A DNA stretch of 44,064 nt from Pseudomonadota bacterium (GCA_021846965.1 JAJZWA010000030.1:1-44064), one strand, 5' to 3'; counted from the stretch's first letter, positions 1-8,661 are shown. Notes: generated by a model from the sequence alone, not told the origin. Numbers and translations are program-made.

Positions 1-1
1 G

Positions 2-367
2 AGTGGGAGTGAAGTCCGTCTCAGCGGTCGGCGCGAGAACCTGAACATCCGCCTGGCGCCGCACACCTGCGGGGCCGGATCGAATTTCGTGCTGCCGTCG
101 CGCCACGACTCTGGCCATTGCGTGTTCCACGCCGCCCTCAAACTGATGCTGGCCCATCCGGGGAGCTTCCCGGCGCCGGTGCATGAAGGCAGCGCGTCGA
201 TCTGGCACTTGGTGGATGTGCTGGCCTGGCTGCAGGCCAAGGGAAATTATTCGCTGGCCATGGACGTACTGGAGGTGGCGTGGGTTGCCCTGCAGGTCAA
301 CGTTGCCAAGGAGGGGCGGCGCTTGTCGCGCTCAGCTTCCGATGAGCTGGAAGCTCCCGTTGGATGA
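2..367 (+). CDS. 3' end of a small unidentified protein (partial)
   Basis: An open frame enters from the left edge and stops with TGA at 365-367, giving at least 121 residues; the true start lies outside the window. The C-terminal half holds a Trp-His-Leu-x-Asp-Val-Leu-x-Trp-Leu stretch followed by amphipathic helices, which looks like a compact helical, possibly DNA-binding, domain. This is only an impression. No signal peptide, membrane segment or catalytic motif is visible in the part that can be read. It converges with the shikimate-dehydrogenase-like gene on the other strand, with 22 nt between the stops. The family is not recognised with confidence. Confidence 0.5.
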   Translation, partial: SGSEVRLSGRRENLNIRLAPHTCGAGSNFVLPSRHDSGHCVFHAALKLMLAHPGSFPAPVHEGSASIWHLVDVLAWLQAKGNYSLAMDVLEVAWVALQVNVAKEGRRLSRSASDELEAPVG

Positions 368-389
368 CGCCGTCGCGCCAAAGCCTCTG

Positions 390-1238
390 TCAAAGCCCCA
401 GTTCCAGCAGCGCCTGACGCATGCCCTGCGGGTCGGCATCCCGCCCCGTCCAGTGGCGAATGCCGATCACGCCCTGGTTGACCAGCATGCCCAGTCCGTC
501 GGCGGTCCTGCAGCCGCGCGCCCGGGCGGCGCGCAGCAGGCGGGTCAGTGGCGGGTTGGGGATGCCGTCGGCCACGACCATGTGCGGCTGCAGGCTGTCC
601 GGATCGATGTCGGGCATGGCTTCGACGTCGGGAAATAGCCCCACCGAGCTGGCGTGCACCACCAGCCCGGTCTCGGGACGGATGCGGAAGCTTGCGGTCC
701 AGGGCAGGTAGCGAGCCCGGGTCGGCGTGCGGGCATTCAACAGATCCGCCAGCGCCTGTCCACGTTCCCGGCCGCGGTTGACCACGTCGATGCGCGGCAC
801 GCCGGCCAGGGCCAGTTCCACCGCGACCGCCCGCGCCGCGCCCCCGGCGCCGAACACGACCGCGTCCTGGCCGGCCGGCTCGCACACCGCGCGCAGCGCC
901 TGCACGAAACCCTGGCCGTCGGTGTTTTCGCCCACCAGCCGGTCGCCGCGCCGCACGATGGTGTTGACCGCGCCGATGATGCGGGCCGATTCGCCGAGTT
1001 CGTCGAGGTGTTCGATCACCGCGACCTTGTGCGGAATCGAGCAATTGAAGCCGCGCCAGCCCATGGCCCGCGCGCCACGCACGGCGTCGCCCAGGTGCTC
1101 CGGGCGGACCTCGCAGTTGAGGTAGCGCCAGTTCAGGCCGAGCTGGCGGTAGGCCGCTTCGACCATCACCACCGTGGGGTTCTCGGCGGCGGGCAGGGCG
1201 AAGGAGCCGGTCAGGGGCTGCAGGAAGTCGTGGGGCAT
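390..1238 (-). CDS. Shikimate/quinate dehydrogenase-like oxidoreductase (AroE family)
   Basis: The 282-residue protein has the normal length for AroE. Family landmarks are visible: the NCSIPHK segment with the catalytic Lys, GAVNTI, GENTDG with the catalytic Asp, a VFGAGGAARA Rossmann loop, VVNRGRER in the NADP-ribose-binding position, and a C-terminal NQGVIGIRHWTG. The N-terminal Ser-x-Ser shikimate-binding motif of true AroE (HSLSP followed by HN) is replaced by a GSFALPAAEN segment, so the substrate may be something other than shikimate. The ATG at 1238 is preceded by GGAGA at a good distance, which decides against a longer in-frame start at 1325. It lies 34 nt downstream of the GMC oxidoreductase on the same strand and is probably co-transcribed, which suggests a catabolic rather than aromatic-biosynthetic role. 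That role is inferred. Confidence 0.85.
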   Translation of the reverse strand: MPHDFLQPLTGSFALPAAENPTVVMVEAAYRQLGLNWRYLNCEVRPEHLGDAVRGARAMGWRGFNCSIPHKVAVIEHLDELGESARIIGAVNTIVRRGDRLVGENTDGQGFVQALRAVCEPAGQDAVVFGAGGAARAVAVELALAGVPRIDVVNRGRERGQALADLLNARTPTRARYLPWTASFRIRPETGLVVHASSVGLFPDVEAMPDIDPDSLQPHMVVADGIPNPPLTRLLRAARARGCRTADGLGMLVNQGVIGIRHWTGRDADPQGMRQALLELGL

Positions 1239-1272
1239 GGGGATCTCCGGTTCAGGTTTCGGCGGCCTCCGC

Positions 1273-2790
1273 TCAGGCCCAGGCGCGTGCCAGCCGGTCG
1301 CCGACCCGAAGGGCCTGCGCCGCAACCGTGAGCGCGGGGTTCAGCGCGGCCGAGGAGGGGAAGAAGCTGGCGTCCACCACGTGCAGGTTCGGGTGCTCGT
1401 GGGCGCGGCACCAGGGATCGAGAGCGGAGCTCGCCGGGTCCAGGCCCATGCGCACCGTGCCGCATTGGTGCGAAGGGGTGTCGACACCGAAGGAGTGGAC
1501 CAGCACGGCCGTCGCGCCGAGGCTGCGCCACAGCGCGCGGCTGCGCGCCACGAAACGACGGTGGGTGGCCTGGTTGGTGGGTCGCCAGGCCAGCTCGACG
1601 CGGTCGTCGGGAAGTGGGCGTACCGTGCTTTCGGGATGGGGCAGATCCTCGGACATCACCAGCATGTCCACGCTGTGGGCGGCCAGCCAGCCTCCGGCGG
1701 GGCGGGGCATCCAGGGCTTGGCGGCACGCACCATGGGCTCCCGGATATTGCCCAGCATCTGCAGGTTGCCGAGCGGGGTGGCGTCGTCGTCGGTGCCGAA
1801 ATAGTGATCGTTGAGGCTCAGGGTCTTGGTGAATCGCGTGTCGTTGCGCTGGCCGGGAAACAGGGCCATCAAGCCCGTCATGTTGTGGTTCATGTAATGC
1901 CGGCCCACGCAGCCCGAGCGGTTGGCCAGGCCACCCGGGTGGCGGCTGTTGGCCGAGCGCTGCAGCAGCAGGGCCGACTGGATCGCCCCGGCGCTGAGCA
2001 CGAACTGCGGCGCCCGGATGGTGAAGGTCTCGCCGTGGCGCAGCACCTCGACGCCGACGATGTCGCGCCCGCGCTCGTCGGTCAGAAGGCGCAGCGCCCG
2101 TGTTTCCGGCCAGAGCGACACCTCCGGGTGACGCAGGGCCGGCTCCAGCAGGCGGGTCCGCGCGTCGCCCTTGGCATGGTGGCGGCAGGCGAAGGCGTCG
2201 CAGCTGCCGCAGCGCACGCAGCGGCCTCCCGCATGCAGGTCGATCGCCGAAGGCATGTGAAAGGGGTGCAGCCCCAGGCCGGCCATGCGCTCGGCCAGGG
2301 CCGCGATGACCGGCTCATGGGGGATCGGCGGGTAGGGATAGGGGGCGGATCGCCAGGGCTCGGTCGGGTCGTCTCCGGCGCGACCGTGCACGCCGAACAG
2401 CTGCTCGGCCAGGCCGTACCAGGGTTCCAGCTCGGCGTAGCCGAAGGGCCAGGCGGGCGAGAGTCCGTCGGCATGCTCGGTGGCCGCGAAGTCGCGTTCG
2501 CGCAGGCGGAACATCGCCGTGCCGTAGAACCCGGTGTGCCCGCCCACGAAATAGAACTGCCCGGGCTCGAAGCTCCGTCCCTCGGCCGTCTGCCATTTCT
2601 CCCGGGAGTGGTAGCGGCGCTGCACGAACACCGCCTCCGCGTCCGAGTTCTGGGGCTCGAGCGGCAGGTGCGGGCCGCGTTCGAGGATGAGCACGCGTCG
2701 CCCGGTGCGGGCCAGCTGCAGCGCGACCGCGGCGCCGCCGACCCCGGAGCCGATGATGACGACGTCTGGCGAGATCCTGGCCGAATGCAT
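1273..2790 (-). CDS. GMC-family FAD-dependent oxidoreductase
   Basis: This is a 505-residue flavoprotein of the glucose-methanol-choline family, which oxidises alcohol or sugar hydroxyls. The FAD dinucleotide fold opens the protein (PDVVIIGSGVGGAAVALQLA), followed by ILERG. The flavin-loop region is FVGGHTGFYGTAMFRLRERDF. A four-cysteine cluster CVRCGSCDAFAC near residues 195-206 is typical of the bacterial branch. The C-terminal domain has HQCGTVRMG and DASFFPSSAALNPALT, with the active-site His and Asn. No signal peptide is visible. An in-frame ATG at 2862 would add 24 residues with no domain content and run into the regulator's leader, so 2790 is preferred. It precedes the AroE-like gene and is divergent from an AraC regulator, its likely controller. 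The substrate cannot be read from the sequence. Confidence 0.88.
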   Translation of the reverse strand: MHSARISPDVVIIGSGVGGAAVALQLARTGRRVLILERGPHLPLEPQNSDAEAVFVQRRYHSREKWQTAEGRSFEPGQFYFVGGHTGFYGTAMFRLRERDFAATEHADGLSPAWPFGYAELEPWYGLAEQLFGVHGRAGDDPTEPWRSAPYPYPPIPHEPVIAALAERMAGLGLHPFHMPSAIDLHAGGRCVRCGSCDAFACRHHAKGDARTRLLEPALRHPEVSLWPETRALRLLTDERGRDIVGVEVLRHGETFTIRAPQFVLSAGAIQSALLLQRSANSRHPGGLANRSGCVGRHYMNHNMTGLMALFPGQRNDTRFTKTLSLNDHYFGTDDDATPLGNLQMLGNIREPMVRAAKPWMPRPAGGWLAAHSVDMLVMSEDLPHPESTVRPLPDDRVELAWRPTNQATHRRFVARSRALWRSLGATAVLVHSFGVDTPSHQCGTVRMGLDPASSALDPWCRAHEHPNLHVVDASFFPSSAALNPALTVAAQALRVGDRLARAWA

Positions 2791-2930
2791 GGTGCTGTCC
2801 TGGAGGCGTATCGGGTCCTGAGGGTCAACATCTTGGCCCGCGCGCGCCGGCTCGGTTGTCATTTCCGCCGCATGTTCTTGTAGGATCGCCGCATCTTGCT
2901 TGTCGAGCGATGCGCCTGGAGGGTGCCTGG

Positions 2931-3794
2931 ATGCGTCCCTGGCTGGAAACCGTCGTGATGCCCGAGGACCGCTCCTGGCTGCTGTTCGACCGCCAGTTGC
3001 CGGACTTTCCCTTCAACTGGCACCACCACCCGGAGTTCGAGCTGACCCTGACCCTGGGCAGTGCCGGCATGCGCTTCGTCGGCGACCATGTCGAGTGCTA
3101 CGGCGACGGGGACCTGGTGCTGCTCGGCCCCGACCTGCCGCATGCCTGGCAGTCCAGCCGCACGCTCGGCGCGCCGCTGCACCGGGCGCTGGTGTGCTGG
3201 TTCACCGCTCCCTGGATCGATGCCCTGGTGGCCGGCTCCCCCGAGCTCCGACCCTTGCGCCGCCTGCTCGGCGCCTCACGCCGCGGCCTGGTGTTCGGAA
3301 CGGCCGCGCGCGAGCAGGCGGCGCGGCAGTTGCAGGCGCTGGTCGGCGCGAACCCGGCGCGCCGTTGGCTAGGCCTGATCGAGATCCTGCTGGGCCTGAG
3401 CGCCGACCCCGAAGCGAGCCCTCTGGCCAGCGGGGGCATCGAGCTCGAGGGCCATGCCCGCGAGCGCGACCGGCTGGCGGCGGTGATGGACTGGCTCGAC
3501 ACCCGCTACGTGGAGCCCCTTGACATGAGCCGCCTGGCCGCGCTGGCCCATGTGAGCACCAGCCAGCTCCAGCGACTGTTCAAGCGCGGCACGCGCATGT
3601 CGGTCAGCGCCTATGTGGCCCAGCGCCGCATCGGCCATGCCTGCTCGCTGCTGGCCCAGGGCTCGCTGCCCGTGGCGCAGGTCGGGGAACGGGTCGGTTA
3701 CCGGGAACCGGCCCATTTCACCCGTCAGTTCCGGGCCGCCAAGGGCTGCACGCCCAGCGCCTGGCGGCGCCTGTACGCATCCGCGCAGCGCTGA
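2931..3794 (+). CDS. AraC-family transcriptional regulator with N-terminal cupin
   Basis: The protein has 287 residues. The N-terminal half is a cupin sensor (WHHHPEFELTLTLGS, then YGDGDLVLLGPDLPHAW), whose His and Glu positions could bind a metal or a small ligand. The C-terminal ~100 residues form the double helix-turn-helix of AraC/XylS proteins: LDMSRLAALAHVSTSQLQRLFK is the first recognition unit and VGYREPAHFTRQFRAAKGCTP the second. The ATG at 2931 has GGAGG eight bases upstream, better than the in-frame ATG at 2910 or the TTG at 2856. It is divergent from the GMC oxidoreductase gene, so the 140-nt gap probably holds both promoters. The likely role is sugar- or polyol-responsive control of the GMC/AroE-like pair, inferred from position. 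Confidence 0.88.
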   Translation: MRPWLETVVMPEDRSWLLFDRQLPDFPFNWHHHPEFELTLTLGSAGMRFVGDHVECYGDGDLVLLGPDLPHAWQSSRTLGAPLHRALVCWFTAPWIDALVAGSPELRPLRRLLGASRRGLVFGTAAREQAARQLQALVGANPARRWLGLIEILLGLSADPEASPLASGGIELEGHARERDRLAAVMDWLDTRYVEPLDMSRLAALAHVSTSQLQRLFKRGTRMSVSAYVAQRRIGHACSLLAQGSLPVAQVGERVGYREPAHFTRQFRAAKGCTPSAWRRLYASAQR

Positions 3795-3810
3795 GGGCCC
3801 CGTCAGGTCC

Positions 3811-4062
3811 TCAGGATTTGTCCACCAGTTCGCGCAGCGCGGGGTCGCGGATGGACAGCACGCTGAACAGGCCCAGCGCGCGCAGCGCGGGCAGGGCCTC
3901 GACGATGTCGCGCCGTGCGCCCTCGCGCTGGCGTGCCGTGCTGTTCGCATCGCACCAGGTGCGAGCATTGACCAGAAAGGCACCGACCGTGCCCTTGCGC
4001 ACGGCCACGCCGTCGAGTTCGCGTTGATTGAATTCGTCGGGAAGAATGTCCTGGGCTTTCAT
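3811..4062 (-). CDS. Small hypothetical protein (83 aa)
   Basis: This is a short, soluble, mixed-charge protein starting MKAQDILPDEF and ending in a helical segment ALPALRALGLFSVLSIRDP. No signal peptide, transmembrane helix, metal-binding cluster or catalytic signature is visible. Its codon choice resembles that of its neighbours, and the reading frame fills the space between the AraC regulator and the membrane-protein gene. It converges on the AraC gene, leaving 16 nt between stops. The family was not recognised. The ribosome-binding site is weak. Confidence 0.6.
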   Translation of the reverse strand: MKAQDILPDEFNQRELDGVAVRKGTVGAFLVNARTWCDANSTARQREGARRDIVEALPALRALGLFSVLSIRDPALRELVDKS

Positions 4063-4297
4063 GGGAAGGCTGGGAAGAAGGGTGGATGACTGCTGGGCAT
4101 GCTAGGTCCGCGCGCGTTTCGCGCCTGCGATCGGGGCGTTGCTCCGCGCGGCCGGCGGGCGCCGCGGGCCGTGCGTGGCGGCCCCGCCCGGCGAACAGGA
4201 GGCTAAGCCCGGGCTCGCGATGCTTGCGCGCAGCGGCACTTAGCATCGACGGCATCCCCACTCGCGGGTGGCCGCTCGCCGCGGCGCTCGTCGCACC

Positions 4298-5590
4298 ATG
4301 GTTGCCGAGCCCTTGTTCGCGCCTGTCCCTGCCCCTCCATCCCCGCATGCCCGGCTGGGCGCAAGCGCGCGAAAGCTGGCCGGGTTGTTCCTGGCGCTCA
4401 CGCTGGTCTGCGTGCTGGCGCCGAGCTCCGCGCGCCGGCCACAGGCCGTCGGGGCGTCGAGCGCAGCGGCAAGCCCGCCAAGCGCAAGCCCGCCAAGCGC
4501 AAGCCCGCCAAGCGCAAGCCACGCCGCGGCGCAATCGCCGGTGCATGGCCGCGCCATCGAGGCCGACCCCGGACCCTATGCCGCGCTGCTCGGGACCGGG
4601 CCCACGCCCGGCCCGGGTTGGCGGGTCGGCCTGGCCGGCGTGTTCCTGGGCCTGTGCCTGGGCCTGTTGTGCTGGCACCTGCTGGGCGACAGGATCTGGG
4701 TGCTGCTCGCCATGGCGCTCGCGTGGGGGCTGCGCCTGCTGCCCGGCAGCGCGCTGCCGGGCTTCCTGATCCTGCTGCACGGCCTGTACGCCGGTGAGCT
4801 GGCGCGGGGCCCCGCGCGAAACGGCGAGCGCGAGGCGGCGCAGCTGCGCCAGGCCCTGGGGCTGTCCATGGGCCTGGGACTGGCGGGCCTGGTGCAGGGG
4901 CGGCTGCTGGGGCTGGAGGCCGTCGTCCTGGCGCTGGGCTGCCTGCGCCTGGTGCTGGCGCGCCGGTTCCTGCAGGTGGGCCTGCTGAGCGCCGGTGCGC
5001 TGCTGGGCACCTGGCTGTTCTGGGCCCTGGCGGGGCAGCCAGCGGCGGGACTGGTGCAGTACCTGGCGCGGGGCATGGCGCTGTTGCTCGCGGCACCTGC
5101 GCAGGTGCGCAATGCACTCGGCGTGCCGCGCTGGCAACTCGTCGCCTACCTGGCCGCGGCGGCCCTGCTGCTGGTGCTCACCTGGCTGCGCCGCCGGGGC
5201 GATGGGGTGGGGCGCCTCCTGAGCGTGGCCATGCTTGCGGCCTTCCTGGTCGCGGGTTTCCAGCAGGGCTTCGCGGCGCAGCGGCCGCATGGGGCCGCCG
5301 CCGCGGACGCGATGGCCGTGGCGCTGTTCACCGCCTGGGGCCTGCGCGTGGTGTCCGGCGGCGTGGCCATGGCCTGCGTGCTGGCCATCGTGGTGGTTGC
5401 CGGGCCCTATCCGTCCTTCCTGCCCGCGGCCATCCAGGCCCGGGCCCGCAGCACCTACGTGGCGCCCATCGAGGGCCTGGCGGCGGGCCTTCGCGATGCG
5501 GGGCGCGGTGCCGGGGCCTCCGCGGCACGCGGAATGCGGGGCCTCACGCGTCACCTGGATCAACTGGGCCACCTGGGTTCGAGGTCCTGA
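4298..5590 (+). CDS. Polytopic inner-membrane protein of unknown function
   Basis: The protein has 430 residues and starts at the ATG at 4298; a GTG at 4268 would add ten Arg-rich residues. It has an early hydrophobic helix (KLAGLFLALTLVCVLA), then a low-complexity Ser/Pro/Ala stretch made by a DNA tandem repeat, then about nine or ten further hydrophobic segments with short Arg-rich loops (for example LGLCLGLLCWHLLG and VLAIVVVAGPYPSFLPAA). The C-terminal ~50 residues are soluble and basic. No transporter or enzyme motif was recognised. It converges on the patatin gene with 18 nt between stops. The strong membrane character and consistent hydrophobic periodicity support a real gene, although no clear Shine-Dalgarno sequence is visible. 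Confidence 0.7.
   Translation: MVAEPLFAPVPAPPSPHARLGASARKLAGLFLALTLVCVLAPSSARRPQAVGASSAAASPPSASPPSASPPSASHAAAQSPVHGRAIEADPGPYAALLGTGPTPGPGWRVGLAGVFLGLCLGLLCWHLLGDRIWVLLAMALAWGLRLLPGSALPGFLILLHGLYAGELARGPARNGEREAAQLRQALGLSMGLGLAGLVQGRLLGLEAVVLALGCLRLVLARRFLQVGLLSAGALLGTWLFWALAGQPAAGLVQYLARGMALLLAAPAQVRNALGVPRWQLVAYLAAAALLLVLTWLRRRGDGVGRLLSVAMLAAFLVAGFQQGFAAQRPHGAAAADAMAVALFTAWGLRVVSGGVAMACVLAIVVVAGPYPSFLPAAIQARARSTYVAPIEGLAAGLRDAGRGAGASAARGMRGLTRHLDQLGHLGSRS
4471..4515 (+). repeat. 15-bp tandem repeat, three perfect copies
   Basis: The unit AAGCCCGCCAAGCGC is repeated three times without mismatch. A partial fourth copy of five bases follows. It is in frame within the membrane-protein gene and encodes a repeated Ser-Pro-Pro-Ser-Ala linker between the first hydrophobic helix and the rest of the protein. 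Copy-number change would lengthen or shorten the linker by five residues without breaking the frame. Confidence 0.95.
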
Positions 5591-5608
5591 GGGCCGCTCG
5601 CGGTCGGC

Positions 5609-7360
5609 TCAGGCATCGCGCGACCGCACCGCCTCGAAGTAGCGCATGGTGTAGTCGTAGGCGCTGTCGACCAGACGCAGCGAGTCCTTCCAGCTCAGCA
5701 GGCCGGTGGCGTGATGGGGCGGCTTGAGCAGGTGGGTGGCCAGGCTGCGGCGCAGTTTGCTGCTGGCGTCGTCGTGCACCATGGCCGAGCGCGCCAGGAT
5801 GGAGAACAGACTGGGCCACTGGCGCCCGTGCAGCCACTGCCAGGTAAGGCGCGGCAGGGTGGGCAGCACCGCGTCCTCGAAACCCGCCGGCAGCGCATCC
5901 TCGCCGCCGATGTCCACGGCGATGAGTTGGCGCATGCCGGCGTCGTGCATGACGTCGGTGGGCAGGTTGTTGAGCACCGCGCCGTCCACATGCACCATGC
6001 CGTCGTCCAGCACCGGAGGCAGCAGCCCCGGGATGGCGGCGCCGGCGCGCAGCCACTTCCACAGCACGCCGCGGGTGTGCACGTCCACGCGGCCTGCGCT
6101 GAGGTTGGAGGAGATGCAGAAAAAGGGAATGGGCAGGTCCTCGATGCGCCGAGGACCGAAGGCCGCGCGCAGCAGACGGGTTGCGCGCTGGCCGCGGGTC
6201 AGCGCGATCAGCGGCAGCGTGAGGTCGCGCAGCGGATGCCCGGCGACGAAGGCACGGTGCATGGCGTGCAGCAGCGTCTGGTCATCCCATTCGCAAGCCA
6301 CGCCGGCGGCGACGATGGCTCCGATGCTGGTGCCGCCGATGGCATCGATGGGCACGCCCAGCTCGCGCAGCGCGCGCACCACGCCCAGGTGCCCGAAGCC
6401 GCGCGCGCCTCCGCCCGACAGCACCAGGCCGGTGGCGCGGCGCGCCAGCAGGCGCGCCAGGCGATCCCAGTCGGCCGGGCCGCGCAGGTGGTGGGGGCTG
6501 ACGCTGCCCTCGAAACCCCGCAGCCAGCCCATGGTGGCCTGCGCACGCGGTTCGCCCTCGGCGCCCAGCAACAGCAAGTGGCGAGGCCGCAACAGCGAGT
6601 CGGCCCCACTGCGGCACAGGGGGTCGGGCCAGGCAGCCGGCGCGTCGTCCATTGCGGCCAGCAGCAGGAACTGATCGGCCTGGCGCATGCAGGTGGCGCG
6701 CCACGCCGCGTCCCCATCGGCCACGTAGACCACGAACTCGTGCTCATGCTCGCGCTGGTCGTGCCATGCCGGATCGCGCCCGTGGCCCAGCGCGGCATCG
6801 ACCAGCAGCACCGAGCCCAGCTGGCCCAGCGCGCGCAGCAGTTGCTCCGCGCTCGCGCGCAGCGGCAGCCCGGGGTGCGCCCCCAGCAGCGCGAAGCTGC
6901 GCGGAGCCTGGGTGTCCAGCGCGTCCTCGCGCCATTGCACCTGCTCGAGCAACCGGCGCAGGGTGCGCGCCAGGGCCTCGGGATGCTCGGCCATCAGGGT
7001 CAGCAGCAATTCGGCGCCACGCAGGCGCAACAGCGCGCAGTCGCGCAACGCACGCACCGTGGCCATGCGCTCGCGCCGGGCCAGCAGGCCCAGCTCTCCC
7101 ACCGTCTGACCCGAAGCCACCACGCCCAGCAGGCGTTCGTGCTGGCTGGAATGCCCCGGCCCGAACACCCCCAGGCTTCCCGATGCCACCACGTAGACCG
7201 CATCCGAGGCATCCCCGCGCCGGAACAGGGTCTCGCCCCCGGTCAACTGCAGGGGCTCGACATGGGGCAGGAGGGATTCCAGCACTTCGCCGCGCAACTC
7301 GCCGAAAAGAGCGGTGCGTTGCAGCAGGCGCAACGATGTCGTGACGGAATCGGCGTGCAT
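5609..7360 (-). CDS. Patatin-like phospholipase with N-terminal cyclic-nucleotide-binding-type domain
   Basis: This 583-residue protein has the NTE/RssA-type layout. Residues ~15-130 form a CNB/CAP-effector-type beta-roll (GGETLFRRGDASDAVYVVASG, later GQTVGELGLLARRERMATVRA). A linker of ~170 residues follows. The patatin domain begins near residue 300 with VLSGGGARGFGHLGVVRAL (oxyanion hole), GGTSIGA (nucleophile Ser in GxSxG) and VDGAVLNNLPTD (catalytic Asp). Such proteins hydrolyse phospholipid or lysophospholipid acyl esters, with the N-terminal domain thought to regulate activity or membrane association. No signal peptide or membrane helix is obvious. The ATG at 7360 is the only start compatible with the whole CNB domain. 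It is transcribed alone, divergent from the autotransporter gene. Confidence 0.9.
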   Translation of the reverse strand: MHADSVTTSLRLLQRTALFGELRGEVLESLLPHVEPLQLTGGETLFRRGDASDAVYVVASGSLGVFGPGHSSQHERLLGVVASGQTVGELGLLARRERMATVRALRDCALLRLRGAELLLTLMAEHPEALARTLRRLLEQVQWREDALDTQAPRSFALLGAHPGLPLRASAEQLLRALGQLGSVLLVDAALGHGRDPAWHDQREHEHEFVVYVADGDAAWRATCMRQADQFLLLAAMDDAPAAWPDPLCRSGADSLLRPRHLLLLGAEGEPRAQATMGWLRGFEGSVSPHHLRGPADWDRLARLLARRATGLVLSGGGARGFGHLGVVRALRELGVPIDAIGGTSIGAIVAAGVACEWDDQTLLHAMHRAFVAGHPLRDLTLPLIALTRGQRATRLLRAAFGPRRIEDLPIPFFCISSNLSAGRVDVHTRGVLWKWLRAGAAIPGLLPPVLDDGMVHVDGAVLNNLPTDVMHDAGMRQLIAVDIGGEDALPAGFEDAVLPTLPRLTWQWLHGRQWPSLFSILARSAMVHDDASSKLRRSLATHLLKPPHHATGLLSWKDSLRLVDSAYDYTMRYFEAVRSRDA

Positions 7361-7707
7361 CGGGAAATGTCAATGCGGCGTGATTCGGGAATTCTGGCGC
7401 GGCTGCATGCGAATGCCAAGCGTTTTTCGCAGACGCGGGGGCGGCGCGTGGCAAATCCGTGCGTGGGGAAAGTCGCCGCTTCCGGGGAGAGCGCAATCCG
7501 GCGTGTCCTGGAGATTAATAGCCAGTGATTCCACGGAACCATCGCCCAGAAAACATTCCACGGCGCCTAGCATCGGCGTACAGATATCCATACGGGCGAC
7601 GTGGACGTCCACAGAGGGCCGAGCCTTGCGCCGCCCTCGGCAGGCGGGGAACGCCGGTGGGGAACGCAGCGCGCCGCAGTGAACATTCCAATGAGCGAGG
7701 CTCGCGC
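7361..7707. other. Intergenic region between patatin and autotransporter genes
   Basis: About 350 nt without a convincing gene, between two divergent starts. It is less GC-rich than its flanks, particularly around the AT-containing GAGATTAATAG near 7511. A short direct repeat ATTCCACGG occurs at 7528 and 7555, and ACATTCCA occurs at 7553 and 7683. It presumably carries both promoters, but no -35/-10 pair stands out. Confidence 0.5.
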
Positions 7708-8661
7708 ATGTCCCCCAGGAACCGATATCCGCTGAACCGTCGCACGCCGGCGAAACCCTCGGGCCGGCAGGGCCGCGCGAGTTTGCCGCTGTTTCGACGC
7801 AAGAGGCTTTGCGAGGCGCTGCTGAGCGCCCTGCTGCTGCTGGAGTCGCGCAGGGCCCTCGCGGTCACCTATCAATGCACCACCGATGTGCTCAGCCCGA
7901 CCTCCGCGAACTCCAATTCGACTTCCAACGGATCCCTGGTGTCCATTTTCTACCAGAATCTATCCTGCGGGGAGATTCCAAGCAGCGTCGTGATTGGGGC
8001 CTTGATTCTGGATAACAGCGGCTTGAACGAGGAAATTCCCAGCACCAACACGACCTTGTATTTCGAGAATCAGGGGTCAGGGAGTGCCTATGCGCTCGAT
8101 ATGACAGGAGGGGCGCCTGAACTGAATATGAACGGGTACTCGTGGGGCCACGTGCACTACGCGCAGGCCTCGCGCAGCGCGCACATCGTCAGCTGGCAAT
8201 CACGCGTCGGGCATGACCTGGAGCTGTCGCCCGGCAATGTGCTGACCCCGCTGCTGGGCCTGGACCTGCAGCACTTGTCCCTGGCCGGCGCGCGGGAGTC
8301 CGATCCGCTGCTGGGCCTGGAGGTCCCGGCGCAAAGCGTGAACACGGTGAGCGCGCTGGCGGCGCTGCGCGGGGTGCATGCCTGGCAATGGAACCAGCTG
8401 CCCGGGCAGTTCAGCGTGTCCGTGGGCGTGCGCCATTGGTTCCGCGCGCCTCCCAGCGCACTGCGCATGGGCTTCAACGCCATTCCCGGCCTGCCCTTCA
8501 CCACGGTGGGCGTGGCCACGCCGGCCAATGTCGTGGAGGCGGGCGCCGGCCTGCATGCGCAACTGAGCAGGAACCTCAGCGCGGCCCTGTCCTACCAGGG
8601 CGACTTCGGCCGGGGCCTGCGTTCCAACGATGTCCAACTGCACCTGGCCTGGAGGTTCTGA
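7708..8661 (+). CDS. Autotransporter-type outer-membrane protein, apparently shortened
   Basis: The protein has 317 residues. An unusually long basic N-region precedes a hydrophobic core (LLSALLLLESRRALA), read as a signal peptide ending near residue 52. Residues ~53-145 are Ser/Asn/Thr-rich with two Cys and noticeably lower GC at the DNA level. From about residue 147 the sequence matches the second half of an autotransporter beta-barrel (HIVSWQSRVGHDLEL, then alternating strands), ending LHLAWRF with the terminal Phe used for outer-membrane assembly. Only ~150-170 residues of barrel remain, whereas a full domain is usually ~260-300, and there is no normal passenger. The ATG at 7708 has GCGAGG upstream. 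It may be a deletion product fused to a foreign leader, or a minimal barrel; it may not be functional. Confidence 0.65.
   Translation: MSPRNRYPLNRRTPAKPSGRQGRASLPLFRRKRLCEALLSALLLLESRRALAVTYQCTTDVLSPTSANSNSTSNGSLVSIFYQNLSCGEIPSSVVIGALILDNSGLNEEIPSTNTTLYFENQGSGSAYALDMTGGAPELNMNGYSWGHVHYAQASRSAHIVSWQSRVGHDLELSPGNVLTPLLGLDLQHLSLAGARESDPLLGLEVPAQSVNTVSALAALRGVHAWQWNQLPGQFSVSVGVRHWFRAPPSALRMGFNAIPGLPFTTVGVATPANVVEAGAGLHAQLSRNLSAALSYQGDFGRGLRSNDVQLHLAWRF

Noticed and set aside
7368..7373. TTGACA on the reverse strand upstream of the patatin gene
   Set aside because: It lies only eight bases before the start codon, so it cannot be its -35.
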